A DNA stretch of 64,000 nt. It comes from Chthonomonadales bacterium. GTDB lineage: Bacteria > Armatimonadota > Chthonomonadetes > Chthonomonadales > CAJBBX01. The stretch covers positions 19,971-83,970 of the forward strand of contig DAIDHP010000015.1 of assembly GCA_027459625.1 (NCBI GenBank). The letters run 5' to 3'. Under the pieces are notes generated by a model that saw only the letters and a list, made by a program, of their open reading frames with translations, did not search any database and was not told the DNA's origin. Below, piece after piece: positions 27,901-35,664 of the stretch; within the stretch, counting starts at the first letter, position 1, and each line of letters begins with the position of its first letter. A program made the translations under genes and the position numbers.

Positions 27901-28025
27901 ATGGCTCGCCGCTAACACAGGTGGAAAAAGAACAACCAGAAGGAAGTTGGTGGCTGTGGGACGCAACGGAAAATGTGACGCTGATTCAAGTGGAGAAAAC
28001 AACCCCCTTCCGACTGCGGCTATAG
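24948..28025 (+). CDS. Large secreted protein of unknown function with a CARDB-like domain
   Basis: 1025 aa with a signal peptide (about residues 1-28). Residues 30-185 look like a carbohydrate-binding jelly roll. Residues 190-285 read NLVIQAFNATQTPLTTGNSFDMALTIQNIGRSTAKG, a CARDB-like Ig fold. The middle (about 290-590) is beta-rich. The last 400 residues are helical, with repeated W and G positions (WRGPDNGWKGQDNTGPAPN, DGTWGFAPDTP) like an alpha/alpha toroid of polysaccharide-acting enzymes. I do not recognise a catalytic signature and do not assign a family. GGAGG lies 7 bases before ATG 24948. It stands alone between the nuclease gene and a shared terminator. Confidence 0.75.
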   Translation: MQFKTHLKSSVCFLIILVFFTPPGTAKGAGIPLGAAISSSFLSVNAATEDNGYTTIKGAWNGKEAMLLYAKNNQATILNQQGVNPCLKGIVSFEYRAIASAVQGQNLVFYVIPFTADGKEGGAARTAWMVPAKTVGDGKWHHASFSYDYSPNLEVVGVQLDQRVNESEETGPGEWLITDIHLKPLPYPTGPNLVIQAFNATQTPLTTGNSFDMALTIQNIGRSTAKGIHASITLSPNLKRLGVKQSSNKLKAGESGTFLWRCKPFRRSGIAYARVSVTRSLQTRSLDAVWSSVISLAPPERWGNQKNILDLRSGNMRLVFPQIGDGGGLKQYAFASVEYLVKGKWKLLAVLPHIAQVNTTKGSEQFPLAKLISHTASSARFSIPNPNWNADVTFLLNRKLGVISIDASLHAKRDLDLLAFRCPDLRIGEGSFGSSKSDAIFPGLEFLSSKQISSSPEFVDPPMSERWTPHPLRITSPMISLATHGMVLTMLWNPNAKWDGVHKGESVQFATPNRAMRQNNSRMALFVPTIPQWVMENGSEANTPYLLKRGREIRLHAVVFLRSAGSALDGIQTVLHSPLYHPLYAAAPRSLQQEIDLSAKCFMRTLWRGPDNGWKGQDNTGPAPNSGIAIELLKIANETNNPQIAAQATQQVEEVMNRFHMNQGDVTLALWKGGVQSALNAARGGAEANMRTQRADGTWGFAPDTPDREKLGPRGGTNVGICSTNLGPIAAYALITRNPAAVRSLLRALKSMERFRIPAGAQVWECPLQEPDILAAANVIPEYVDGYLITGDQQYLRRAAYWAWTGVPFVYQWRYPNRAIMPGATTPVFGSSFFTWSWMGRPVQWNGLAYAHALLSLAPYDHSFDWKKLAASITHCGMQEQQLHSPSSYGCYPDSYHLLSNKPFGPWLNPGVIMNNLFHIKEGVFAYPNTIAIRNGSRRWLMTSGAPCGSETIHGEITLTVKPIKGITSRLIVSSPFRPSSIELNGSPLTQVEKEQPEGSWWLWDATENVTLIQVEKTTPFRLRL

Positions 28026-28067
28026 CTCCGACAGACGCTTCCGGCTCATGCCATTCGGTTCCGCAAT

Positions 28068-28098
28068 CCAGAACCCTCCCAATGCGGGAGGGCTCTGG
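28068..28098. terminator. Bidirectional hairpin terminator
   Basis: CCAGAACCCTCCC and GGGAGGGCTCTGG form a 13-position stem with one mismatch and a five-base loop, between the convergent 1025-aa gene and amt gene. Confidence 0.65.
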
Positions 28099-28122
28099 AA
28101 CTGACAGGAAAGGAGCGAAAGC

Positions 28123-29505
28123 TTATTGCATGCTCGGTTCGAACATCTCGTAACCGCTCTCGCCGTGTTGGCTTTGATCCAATCCAAGGGTCTCCTGTTC
28201 GTGTTCCACCCTCAACCCCATCGTGTGATTCAGGATGATGGCGATGAGCCAGGTGACAAGCATGGCATAACCGGCGGTTACCACAACGGCTACGAACTGA
28301 ACCCATAATTGATACGGATTGCCCGCAATCAATCCTCTACCCATATAGGTGGCGAAGATTCCCGCCGCGATAGCCCCCCAGATGCCTCCCACGCCATGCA
28401 CTCCGAAGACATCCAGCGTGTCGTCATAGCCGAACTTGTTCTTCAAGGTGACGGCGTAGAAGCAGATCAAGGAAACGACAATCCCGATGACAACCGCCGA
28501 CATCGGGCTGACATACCCGGCTCCCGGAGTGATGCCCACCAATCCCGCCACGGCTCCCGTGGCGGCGCCAAGCACGGTGGGTTTGCCGTAGATTTTCCAA
28601 TCGAGGAATATCCATGTGAGGGCGGCGATGGCTGCGGAGATATGCGTGGCGACGAACGCATTCACCGCTTGCGCATTGGCGGCTCCGGCGCTTCCCGCAT
28701 TGAATCCGAACCACCCAAACCAAAGCATGGCGGTGCCGATCAGAGTCATGGTAAGGTTGTGAGGGCGCATCATCTCCCCCTCTTCCATGTGTCTCTTGCC
28801 CAGCATCCACGCTAGCACCAATGCGGAGGTTCCGCTGCTGATGTGGATAACCGCGCCTGCGAAATCCAACACCCCCATCTCTTTCAGAAATCCGCCCGCC
28901 CCCCAGACACAGTGCACCAGAGGGCAATAGATAAAGGTGCTCCAAAGAACGAGAAATACGACATAGGTCTTGAATTTGATACGTTCCGCCACCGCCCCGC
29001 TGATAAGAGCCGGGGTGATGATGGCGAACATCATCTGGTAAATCATGAAGGCTTCGTGAGGCACGGTGGGATTATAATTCGGGTTGGGGTTCAACCCGAC
29101 TCCCCGCAAACCAAACCAACTCAAATTGCCGATCACATGATGGAAATCCGGACCGAACGCCAGACTGTAACCCCACATGATCCAAACGAAAGTAATGACC
29201 GCGAGAGCCACGAAGCTTTGCATGATGGTGCCGAGCACGTTTTTCGCCCGCACCATGCCGCCGTAAAAGAGAGCAAGCCCCGGTGTCATGAACATGACCA
29301 GCGCGGCGGCGGCGAGCATCCACGCCGTGTCACCGGCCTTGATGGGAAGCGCGTTCACGCCTTGCGCTTGGGCTGCGGTGGAGAGAGAGGCGAGGACAAG
29401 GGTTGTCCCCAGAAGTCGGAATTTGCCGACTCGCCTGGAGCGACGCAATTCGGAGCCGATAACGGCTCGCGCGTCGCCAAGCAACGTGTAATGTGTGGTA
29501 TTCAA
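28123..29505 (-). CDS. amt: Ammonium transporter (first of two)
   Basis: About 460 aa: a signal-peptide-like N-terminus (GTTLVLASLSTAAQAQG) and eleven hydrophobic segments of an Amt channel that passes ammonium. Signature blocks are TPGLALFYGGMVRAKNVLGTIMQS, the second pore His in DVFGVHGVGG, and FNAGSAGAANAQAVNAFVATHISAA. The first pore-His region reads DFAGAVIHISSG, one residue shorter than DFAGGTVVHISSG in the paralogue at 29957. The start is placed at TTG 29505, 5-6 bases after GGGGGA; ATG 29511 overlaps that ribosome binding site. The C-terminus ETLGLDQSQHGESGYEMFE is shared with the paralogue. No GlnK gene is adjacent. Confidence 0.94.
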   Translation of the reverse strand: MNTTHYTLLGDARAVIGSELRRSRRVGKFRLLGTTLVLASLSTAAQAQGVNALPIKAGDTAWMLAAAALVMFMTPGLALFYGGMVRAKNVLGTIMQSFVALAVITFVWIMWGYSLAFGPDFHHVIGNLSWFGLRGVGLNPNPNYNPTVPHEAFMIYQMMFAIITPALISGAVAERIKFKTYVVFLVLWSTFIYCPLVHCVWGAGGFLKEMGVLDFAGAVIHISSGTSALVLAWMLGKRHMEEGEMMRPHNLTMTLIGTAMLWFGWFGFNAGSAGAANAQAVNAFVATHISAAIAALTWIFLDWKIYGKPTVLGAATGAVAGLVGITPGAGYVSPMSAVVIGIVVSLICFYAVTLKNKFGYDDTLDVFGVHGVGGIWGAIAAGIFATYMGRGLIAGNPYQLWVQFVAVVVTAGYAMLVTWLIAIILNHTMGLRVEHEQETLGLDQSQHGESGYEMFEPSMQ

Positions 29506-29608
29506 TTCCATCCCCCGTTGGTGATTTCCGCTTTCGCGTTCGGGTGAAATATTCCATCCTGGAACATCAATTCATTGATAACGCGAACATAGCGGGTGAA
29601 TTTACTCC

Positions 29609-29662
29609 GCCTGTCGCTCCGCATTGAGAGAGGTGCGCCACGATGAACACCGGGGACGGGCT
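29609..29662 (-). promoter_or_regulatory. Conserved leader element of the first amt gene
   Basis: 54 nt that align over their whole length with 31399-31451 in front of the second amt gene, with about eight differences including one 2-nt indel. On the sense (minus) strand both start AGCCCGTCCCC, contain GTGTTCA and end near GACAGGC. This copy ends about 100 nt upstream of the start codon. The rest of 29506-29956 holds no gene. It is a candidate cis-regulatory RNA or operator. Confidence 0.55.
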
Positions 29663-29956
29663 CAATAGAAAGGAAGCTCCACAAAGAGCGGTCTCAACCA
29701 CACCGTCAAGATGCATTTATTATGACACATAGAGGGCGCGGAATCGCAATCCGGCGTACATGAAAGGCTGTGAGAGATGATGTTGGAAAATGATCATCCT
29801 TTTCAACATTGGGACAGAGCCAGCAGGAAGGTATTCAATAACCTACAACATGATTGACACAAGGAGAGGGCTTATCTTAAAGGGACGCCCCCTCCATTGT
29901 TTTTTACATACATCCCGTTCCCAAGACGCCAAATAGGTGCAATGGTTGACGTAAAA

Positions 29957-31372
29957 TCAATCCAAGCCGGATTCGAACATCTCGTATCCGCTCTCCCCGT
30001 GCTGGCTCTGATCCAAGCCCAGGGTCTCTTCCTCCGCGTCAACGCGCAATCCAATCGTCTTATTCACAATCGTGCCTAAAATGAAGGTCATCACGACCGC
30101 ATAGCAAACGGAGACCAATACGCTGAACACCTGAACGAGGAACTGATGGAAGTCTCCGTAAAGCAAACCCTGATGGTAGAAGCCGCTGGATTTCGGGTCT
30201 CCGTCGGACGCGATGAGATGCACCGCAAAGATGCCCGTTGCGATAGCCCCCCACATCCCTCCCACGCCATGCACTCCAAAGACATCCAAGGTGTCATCAT
30301 AACCGAATCTGTTTTTCAAGCCCACCGCCCAGAAACTGATGCAGGACACGCCCGCTCCGATCGCCAAAGCCCCGAGAGGATCCACGAAGCCTGACGCGGG
30401 GGTGATAGCGACCAATCCCGCAACGGCTCCGGTCGCGGCTCCCAACGCAGTCGGCTTTCCGTAAGCTTTCCAATCCAACAGCACCCAAACCAATGCCGCC
30501 GTGGCTGCGGCGATATGGGTGACCACAAAAGCGTTCACCGCATGCTCGTTCGCAGCGATGGCGCTGCCCGCGTTAAAGCCGAACCAACCGAACCATAGCA
30601 GTCCCGCGCCAATAAGAGTCATGGTTAGATTGTGCGGGCGCATCAGTTCACGCTCGTCCGTGCGGCGCTTGCCAATCATTATCGCCAGAACCAACGCCGA
30701 AACTCCGCTGGATATATGCACCACGGTGCCTCCGGCGAAATCCAGCGCCCCCATGTTTTTCAGCCATCCGCCCGCTCCCCACACCCAGTGAGCAAGAGGG
30801 CAATAAACGAACGTGCTCCACAAAACGAGGAAAACCACATACGCCTTGAATTTAATCCGCTCTGCGATGGCGCCGCTGAAGAGAGCAGGCGTGATGATGG
30901 CGAACATCATCTGGAAGATCATGTACGCCTCATGGGGCACCGTGGGACCATAATTGGGATCGGGAGTGACGCCCACCCCATGTAATCCAATCCAGTTCAA
31001 TCCTCCGATAATATGCCAATGATCCGGGCCAAAAGCAAGGGAGTATCCCCATAAAACCCACAACACCGAGATTATCGCCATGGCGATAAAACTTTGCATG
31101 ATGGTGCTGAGCACGTTTTTGGCGCGGACCATGCCCCCGTAAAAGAGAGCCAATCCCGGAGTCATCAATAACACCAACGCGGTTGACGCAAGCAGCCATG
31201 CGGTATCGCCGGTGTTAATGGAAGAGGTGACGCCTTGAGCGAAGGCGCAAGAAGGAACTGCAAGCAGGACAATGATTGTCCCGATAAGTCGAAATGCACT
31301 GACCTTTCCGCTTCGCGCGCTCAAGCCGTCAACGGCTTCCGCGAGAGCGGAATTCACACACATCGTTTTCAA
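29957..31372 (-). CDS. amt: Ammonium transporter (second of two)
   Basis: About 471 aa, a close paralogue of the upstream-numbered amt gene, with a signal-peptide-like N-terminus (LIGTIIVLLAVPSCAFAQG) and a full Amt fold. Signatures are TPGLALFYGGMVRAKNVLSTIMQS, the pore His residues in DFAGGTVVHISSG and DVFGVHGVGG, and the C-terminus ETLGLDQSQHGESGYEMFE. A ~15-residue insertion (HLIASDGDPKSSGFYHQGLLYGDFH) near the last membrane segment is absent from the paralogue. The frame is open to 31534, but TTG 31372 is 7 bases after GGGGGA, the same start context as in the paralogue; ATG 31387 is an alternative. It is transcribed from a strong promoter at 31512-31541. Confidence 0.94.
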   Translation of the reverse strand: MKTMCVNSALAEAVDGLSARSGKVSAFRLIGTIIVLLAVPSCAFAQGVTSSINTGDTAWLLASTALVLLMTPGLALFYGGMVRAKNVLSTIMQSFIAMAIISVLWVLWGYSLAFGPDHWHIIGGLNWIGLHGVGVTPDPNYGPTVPHEAYMIFQMMFAIITPALFSGAIAERIKFKAYVVFLVLWSTFVYCPLAHWVWGAGGWLKNMGALDFAGGTVVHISSGVSALVLAIMIGKRRTDERELMRPHNLTMTLIGAGLLWFGWFGFNAGSAIAANEHAVNAFVVTHIAAATAALVWVLLDWKAYGKPTALGAATGAVAGLVAITPASGFVDPLGALAIGAGVSCISFWAVGLKNRFGYDDTLDVFGVHGVGGMWGAIATGIFAVHLIASDGDPKSSGFYHQGLLYGDFHQFLVQVFSVLVSVCYAVVMTFILGTIVNKTIGLRVDAEEETLGLDQSQHGESGYEMFESGLD

Positions 31373-31398
31373 ATATCCATCCCCCATTGATAGTATGT

Positions 31399-31451
31399 CG
31401 CCTGTCACTCCGCTTTGAGAGGTGTACCGCGGTGAACACTGGGGACGGGCT
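31399..31451 (-). promoter_or_regulatory. Conserved leader element of the second amt gene
   Basis: 52-53 nt matching 29609-29662. It lies inside the predicted 5' UTR, between the promoter at 31512-31541 and the start codon at 31372. Possible stems are GTGT against ACAC, or CCGC against GCGG. Several differences from the first copy keep G-U or A-U pairing. This supports a structured RNA but does not prove one. Confidence 0.55.
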
Positions 31452-31511
31452 ATGTCCAAAAAACCTGCATTGACGCAGTGAAATTGAACAACAATGTCAA
31501 AATCTTCCTCC

Positions 31512-31541
31512 ATTATAGACAATAAAAAAAGCATCCGTCAA
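31512..31541 (-). promoter_or_regulatory. Strong promoter of the second amt gene
   Basis: On the minus strand TTGACG (31541-31536) and a perfect TATAAT (31517-31512) are 18 bases apart. The predicted leader is about 133 nt and includes the conserved element. Confidence 0.65.
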
Positions 31542-31605
31542 GCAGAAGGCGTCCCAATCATCAAATAAAACGACTCTTTGTCCGTATCCCACCACGGATA
31601 AAATG

Positions 31606-31639
31606 AAAAAAAGGCATTCGACGGATTGTCGAATGCCTT
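31606..31639 (-). terminator. Intrinsic terminator of the barrel-protein gene
   Basis: On the minus strand a perfect 12-bp stem (AAGGCATTCGAC with its complement, five-base loop) runs straight into seven T. It lies about 115 bases after the stop of the gene at 31753-32331. Confidence 0.85.
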
Positions 31640-31752
31640 AAGATAGAATGACAGCCTTTTACAGTGTTTCCACTGAATGGTAACCGCAAACGTCAGGAGA
31701 GATAGGTAATATCCTATCCATTGTTACGGATAATATCGTCTCCCCCGATCGC

Positions 31753-32331
31753 TTAGAAGCGATATCCAACGTAGGTGCGAAAACCGCTCGGCGCGGTGTC
31801 GCCCACCGTATTGTGCTGATCAATCCATTCGTAACGAGTTTCCACATAGAACTTTCTCGTTACGTTCACCCCAAAGATCAGACCCGCTCCCATTCGAGTG
31901 ACCGTGGGTTGATGAAGTCCTAGATAGTTATTGGTTCCGCCAAAGGTGTCGGCGGTGAGACAATAACCAAGGTAGGGTGAGCGCCCGCTATCATCATTGA
32001 AGGTGTAAACCTGATTGATGGAAACGGGCAAATCACGAAATATACCGGCTGTCCTATCCGAATAATGGTAGTCGACTGAAATACTGGTGCTCCAGTTGTC
32101 GCCATTAAAGAGATGCGGGAACCACGGAAGTTGATACTCAAGACCTCCGCCCCAGGACGCAAAGTCGGTTATATCGCGAATACCACTACTGGACGGGGTG
32201 AAAAAGCCTCCGCGAATGCTGAGACCGTTAAGCAAATTGCTGGCGCTCGCAGGTTTCGGTGCGGCGAATACCGCTCCAACCAACAGCGCAACCAATGCAA
32301 CCCGCCAGAGATATGCCTTTGTCTTGCTCAT
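31753..32331 (-). CDS. Outer-membrane beta-barrel-like protein
   Basis: A 192-aa protein with a signal peptide (cleavage near ASA-S, residue 30) and a barrel-like series of amphipathic strands ending in FRTYVGYRF with C-terminal Phe. Strand-like segments include WSTSISVDYHYSD, GAGLIFGVNVTRKFYVETRYEWIDQH. It resembles the gene at 7479-8054 in size and style, but I see no close sequence match. ATG 32331 has AAAGGAG 8 bases upstream. Monocistronic, with its own terminator. Function unknown beyond probable surface location. The region 32332-32653 shows no gene. Confidence 0.7.
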   Translation of the reverse strand: MSKTKAYLWRVALVALLVGAVFAAPKPASASNLLNGLSIRGGFFTPSSSGIRDITDFASWGGGLEYQLPWFPHLFNGDNWSTSISVDYHYSDRTAGIFRDLPVSINQVYTFNDDSGRSPYLGYCLTADTFGGTNNYLGLHQPTVTRMGAGLIFGVNVTRKFYVETRYEWIDQHNTVGDTAPSGFRTYVGYRF

Positions 32332-32653
32332 GGCTTATGCTCCTTTCTGAATACAATTATCGACCTCAGCCTGAAGTTCCACAGTGCTTCACGCTTCGGA
32401 ATCGAACGATCGCTAAGCTTAAGCCGCCGAACAGGGACAGCAGCCAGCCGATATACGGCCGTTCCGTGCGCGACGTAGTTATGAGAGCTAACATACGTCC
32501 ATTTATATTTTACTCAAGTTACAGAGAAATTACACCCAATTTGAAAAAAAAATACATCGTTTGCCCGTAAATTAAGGAAAATAGCGGTGTTTGAGCGCGC
32601 ATTTACGCGCCAACCCGGACTCATCCGCCATGCAGCGATTGCATAACGGCTTC

Positions 32654-33379
32654 TTATAAAATATCGCTTACAACTCGCACTCCATTCAAATTCATGTGAT
32701 ACAGAAACAGAGAGTGGATCAGGTTGGCGGGATGGGCGCATGCTCCGAGGTCCTTGGCGACATCATCCGGCAGATCGTAGGTATCCACGCAATTGGCGGG
32801 AACGATGACGGGCTGATCCAAGTTTAACGCGTTGGATTTTAATTTGAGATGCATTGCCAGTTGATAGACGCAGAGATCGGTACAATCGCCTACCACAATA
32901 CGGCGGGTCACCTCCGGATGAGCGTCCAACCACGCGTCCAAGTCGGTGCCGATGGAGGAACTCAGGGAGCGTTTGGGCATCACTGTGAAATGATCGGAGA
33001 ATGGGAGAGACATCAACTCCGGTATCGTGATGGCTTCGTTGGTGCCTTTGATGCAATGCACGGGGAAATCGTTGAACTCCGGAGAATCGGCGGGATGTGC
33101 GTCCTGCGGAAGCATGAAATGGCGCACACCCGCCTCCCACGCCGCAATGATTAGCTCATTTATCGGCTCAATCAAAGCCTGAACACGTTCGCTTCGCAGC
33201 ATCCCCTCGTGGCAAAAGCCATTGGTCATATCCACGCAAAATATCGCGACGGATCCCGGACCACCCGCCTCCGCAAGTAGGGATTCCAGCGTCAATGGTT
33301 CCAAATCCTCCATCCAATCCTCAAGAGTGGATAGAAATCCCTCATATTTTAATTGCCACGCTTCGGAAATGTACGGCAT
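32654..33379 (-). CDS. Isochorismatase-fold hydrolase, nicotinamidase-like
   Basis: A 241-aa cysteine hydrolase. The catalytic triad is visible: Asp50 in FCVDMTNGF, Lys136 in VMPKRSLSS and Cys170 in GDCTDLCVYQLA. The stretch QDAHPADSPEFNDFPVHCIKGT resembles the metal-binding DxH region and HCVQGT of nicotinamidases, so conversion of nicotinamide to nicotinate in NAD salvage is the best guess; another amidase is possible. Compared with PncA it has about 40 extra N-terminal residues. GGAGG lies just upstream of ATG 33379. It diverges from an orphan promoter at 33462. Confidence 0.85.
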   Translation of the reverse strand: MPYISEAWQLKYEGFLSTLEDWMEDLEPLTLESLLAEAGGPGSVAIFCVDMTNGFCHEGMLRSERVQALIEPINELIIAAWEAGVRHFMLPQDAHPADSPEFNDFPVHCIKGTNEAITIPELMSLPFSDHFTVMPKRSLSSSIGTDLDAWLDAHPEVTRRIVVGDCTDLCVYQLAMHLKLKSNALNLDQPVIVPANCVDTYDLPDDVAKDLGACAHPANLIHSLFLYHMNLNGVRVVSDIL

Positions 33380-33461
33380 TCTCTTTCCTCCGAATTCTTA
33401 CGGATTAACACCGATGCGTTCAAAACACATGAAATGATCGCCCCTCGATCGGCATCGGCGC

Positions 33462-33490
33462 TTGACAAACCGAGCGACTCCTTATGATAT
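33462..33490 (+). promoter_or_regulatory. Orphan sigma70-like promoter
   Basis: TTGACA at 33462-33467 and TGATAT at 33485-33490 are spaced by 17 bases on the plus strand. No known gene follows in this direction for more than 2 kb. Confidence 0.4.
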
Positions 33491-33517
33491 TACGATGCCT
33501 CTGCGGGGAATTCCTGC

Positions 33518-33604
33518 ATGAACGGTAAAAAAATCAGGTGTCATTGGAGATGGCAGGCATACTTTAAGAATGGAGACGGGAACCTTATCAACAGTCGTTT
33601 ATAA
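33518..33604 (+). CDS. Possible 28-aa micro-ORF
   Basis: ATG 33518 to TAA 33602-33604 encodes MNGKKIRCHWRWQAYFKNGD and eight further residues. A GGGGA lies about 9 bases upstream and the orphan promoter at 33462 is suitably placed. Basic and aromatic residues are frequent. There is no homology evidence and chance is likely. Confidence 0.15.
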   Translation: MNGKKIRCHWRWQAYFKNGDGNLINSRL

Positions 33605-34261
33605 GCTTCTGGGATTTCAGTGTGCGGATGGCATCAGAAAGCGTATCCGAAGGGCAGAATGCAGTAACCAATATGTTGATATAAACAAGCATTTACGATG
33701 ATCTCAGGTGTTGAAGCTCCCATAAATCTCGGTTATCCATTGGAATTGCTCCGGCAATATCGACATGGTAGTATCGCATAGGTGATGCAAATTCGTTTTC
33801 ACTCCAATCCACGACAAAACAGCATGATTTCAGAAAGGATTATACCGTACAGGTAATTGCAAAATTCGCTTTTCAGGTATTTCGCCGAGCATGAAATGAA
33901 CGATATTAGCCTCATTTTCTGAATTTTGCAATTACCTCCGTATAATTAACAGTTGTTTCGTTTATACAGTTTATTTAAAATGAGTTATTAATTACTTAAT
34001 ACGGCTTGACGCTTGTTTATTACACATTTAATATCGTATAACACGACTATTTCGAAATTAAGATCAAAACATTCCACCATATAGCATGCCTACATATCAA
34101 ATTTGATTAGAATAGTGAGCTTTCTTGGTACATGTTGATGTCATCCCTCGGTTGAAATAAGTTGGTAGCAATGATATCGTGTCAACGCAAACCCATAAAA
34201 AAAAAAAGGAATCCACCTTATATTGGCAGGCAGGGAAAAATAACAAGCAACCATCATTGGA
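33605..34261. other. AT-rich intergenic region
   Basis: No gene is seen. It holds the inverted-repeat element at 33851-33937; beyond that the sequence turns strongly AT-rich and includes a run of A at about 34199-34207. Confidence 0.6.
33851..33937 (+). repeat. Short inverted-repeat element, copy A
   Basis: Perfect 17-bp terminal inverted repeats (AGGTAATTGCAAAATTC and its complement) bound an 87-bp element. Its interior aligns with copies at 37227-37312 (same strand) and 7151-7235 (opposite strand). It encodes nothing and resembles a MITE- or REP-type element. Confidence 0.7.
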
Positions 34262-35509
34262 TTACTTTATAGCATAAAGATAGTTATCCCAATTCCCCAC
34301 ATATATTGTGCCATTCTTCCCGATAGCTGGAGATCCAAAGGCATAATTGCGAGATGGTATTTTATTTGTAATTTTTATTTTATATTTCCATATGAGCTTG
34401 CCATTTAAACCATTCAACGCACATAATACTCCATTATTTCCTCCTACATAAATTGCTCCATCGGAGGAAATAACGGGTGAAGTGAAAACTTTATCACCAG
34501 TTTCATATTTCCATAACATTTTCCCAGATTTTGCATATATAGCATATATGTAATGATCTGTGCTTCCGAAATAAATGATACCTTTTGGTGATATTGCAGG
34601 TGATGAGAATATTTTGTCATAGGTTTTGAATTTCCATAGTAACTTTCCGTCATTTCCATTCACGGCATATAGATAATGATCCATGCTTCCTATGTAGATA
34701 ATTCCATCCGAACTTATAGCAGGGGATGATTCCGCTGTTCCGCCAAATCTAAACTTCCATTTTACCTTACCAGTCATTCCATCAAGCGCGAAAAGATAAT
34801 CCGTATCATTTCCCACATAGACAGTTTCATCGCTTCCTATGGCTGGACAAGAAAAAATATCGCCGATAGAATTGAAGATCCACATTAATTGATCGGAGAT
34901 TCCATTTATCGCAATGAATTCACCTGATATTCCGCTGCATCCTATGTATATGGTTCCGTCTTTTCCTATTAAAGGTGAAGACATCCATAGCTCATTATCA
35001 TTAGTTTTGTATTTCCAATATGCATGTCCATTATCGCCATTCAGTGCATATAAAGTGCAATTTTTCCCACCAACGTAGATTGTACCATCCACTCCAATGG
35101 CTGGAGATGATATATTTGTAGTATATCCTATATTACATTTCCATTCCAAATTGCCATTTGAATTATTTAGTGCATAAATATAACCGTCCTTGCTGGTGAA
35201 ATATATGGTTCCATTCGCACCAATAACGGGCGATGATAGTATATGTCCCTGTGTCTTGAATTTCCATTTTATTTTTCCTATAGCTTCCTTCCCAGCACCT
35301 AGACCAGAATTCCTTATATCCGCCTGGTATTTTGGCCAAGGGGATTTCGCAAGACCTATAACGAATTTCATTTTATTATTATTGATTATCATATGATTGT
35401 GAATTAATCCGCAGCCAGGCGATAAAAGAATTAACGCACATATTAAAATATTTATCAAAATTTTAATTATATATTTATGATGATAATTTCTAATTTGTAT
35501 AATATTCAA
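34262..35509 (-). CDS. PQQ-like beta-propeller lipoprotein
   Basis: A 415-aa protein with a lipoprotein signal (LLSPGC, about residue 33) and eight repeats of ~40 residues with the pattern SSPAIGxDGTIYVGxxDxYLYALNGxxGKLxWKYKT, as in PQQ/quinoprotein or BamB-like propellers. The eight blades would close a complete disc with no extra domain. It is strikingly AT-rich compared with the flanking genes and rich in Ile, Asn, Lys and Tyr, which points to recent acquisition. The start is TTG 35509 with GGAG 10 bases upstream. Role unknown; such propellers usually mediate protein contacts at the envelope. Confidence 0.85.
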   Translation of the reverse strand: MNIIQIRNYHHKYIIKILINILICALILLSPGCGLIHNHMIINNNKMKFVIGLAKSPWPKYQADIRNSGLGAGKEAIGKIKWKFKTQGHILSSPVIGANGTIYFTSKDGYIYALNNSNGNLEWKCNIGYTTNISSPAIGVDGTIYVGGKNCTLYALNGDNGHAYWKYKTNDNELWMSSPLIGKDGTIYIGCSGISGEFIAINGISDQLMWIFNSIGDIFSCPAIGSDETVYVGNDTDYLFALDGMTGKVKWKFRFGGTAESSPAISSDGIIYIGSMDHYLYAVNGNDGKLLWKFKTYDKIFSSPAISPKGIIYFGSTDHYIYAIYAKSGKMLWKYETGDKVFTSPVISSDGAIYVGGNNGVLCALNGLNGKLIWKYKIKITNKIPSRNYAFGSPAIGKNGTIYVGNWDNYLYAIK

Positions 35510-35664
35510 TAGTTTTCATCTCCTTTCATTAGCTGTCCTCATATCAAAATATGGGGGGAGCTAATATATTAGGTTCTTCGCTGTTTCCTGTGGGTGATGA
35601 ATGGATGAGTAAGCGGCCACATGGAATAAGACGGCGTTTATTATGGTTCCGCTCCGTATTCCCA

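Noticed and set aside
31399..31451. T-box-like text (AGGTGTACCGCGG followed by GGGGACGGGCT) on the plus strand of the amt leader
   Set aside because: A T-box needs the GGTGG bulge and a downstream gene in the same direction. One G is missing, no plus-strand gene follows, and the first amt copy does not keep the motif.
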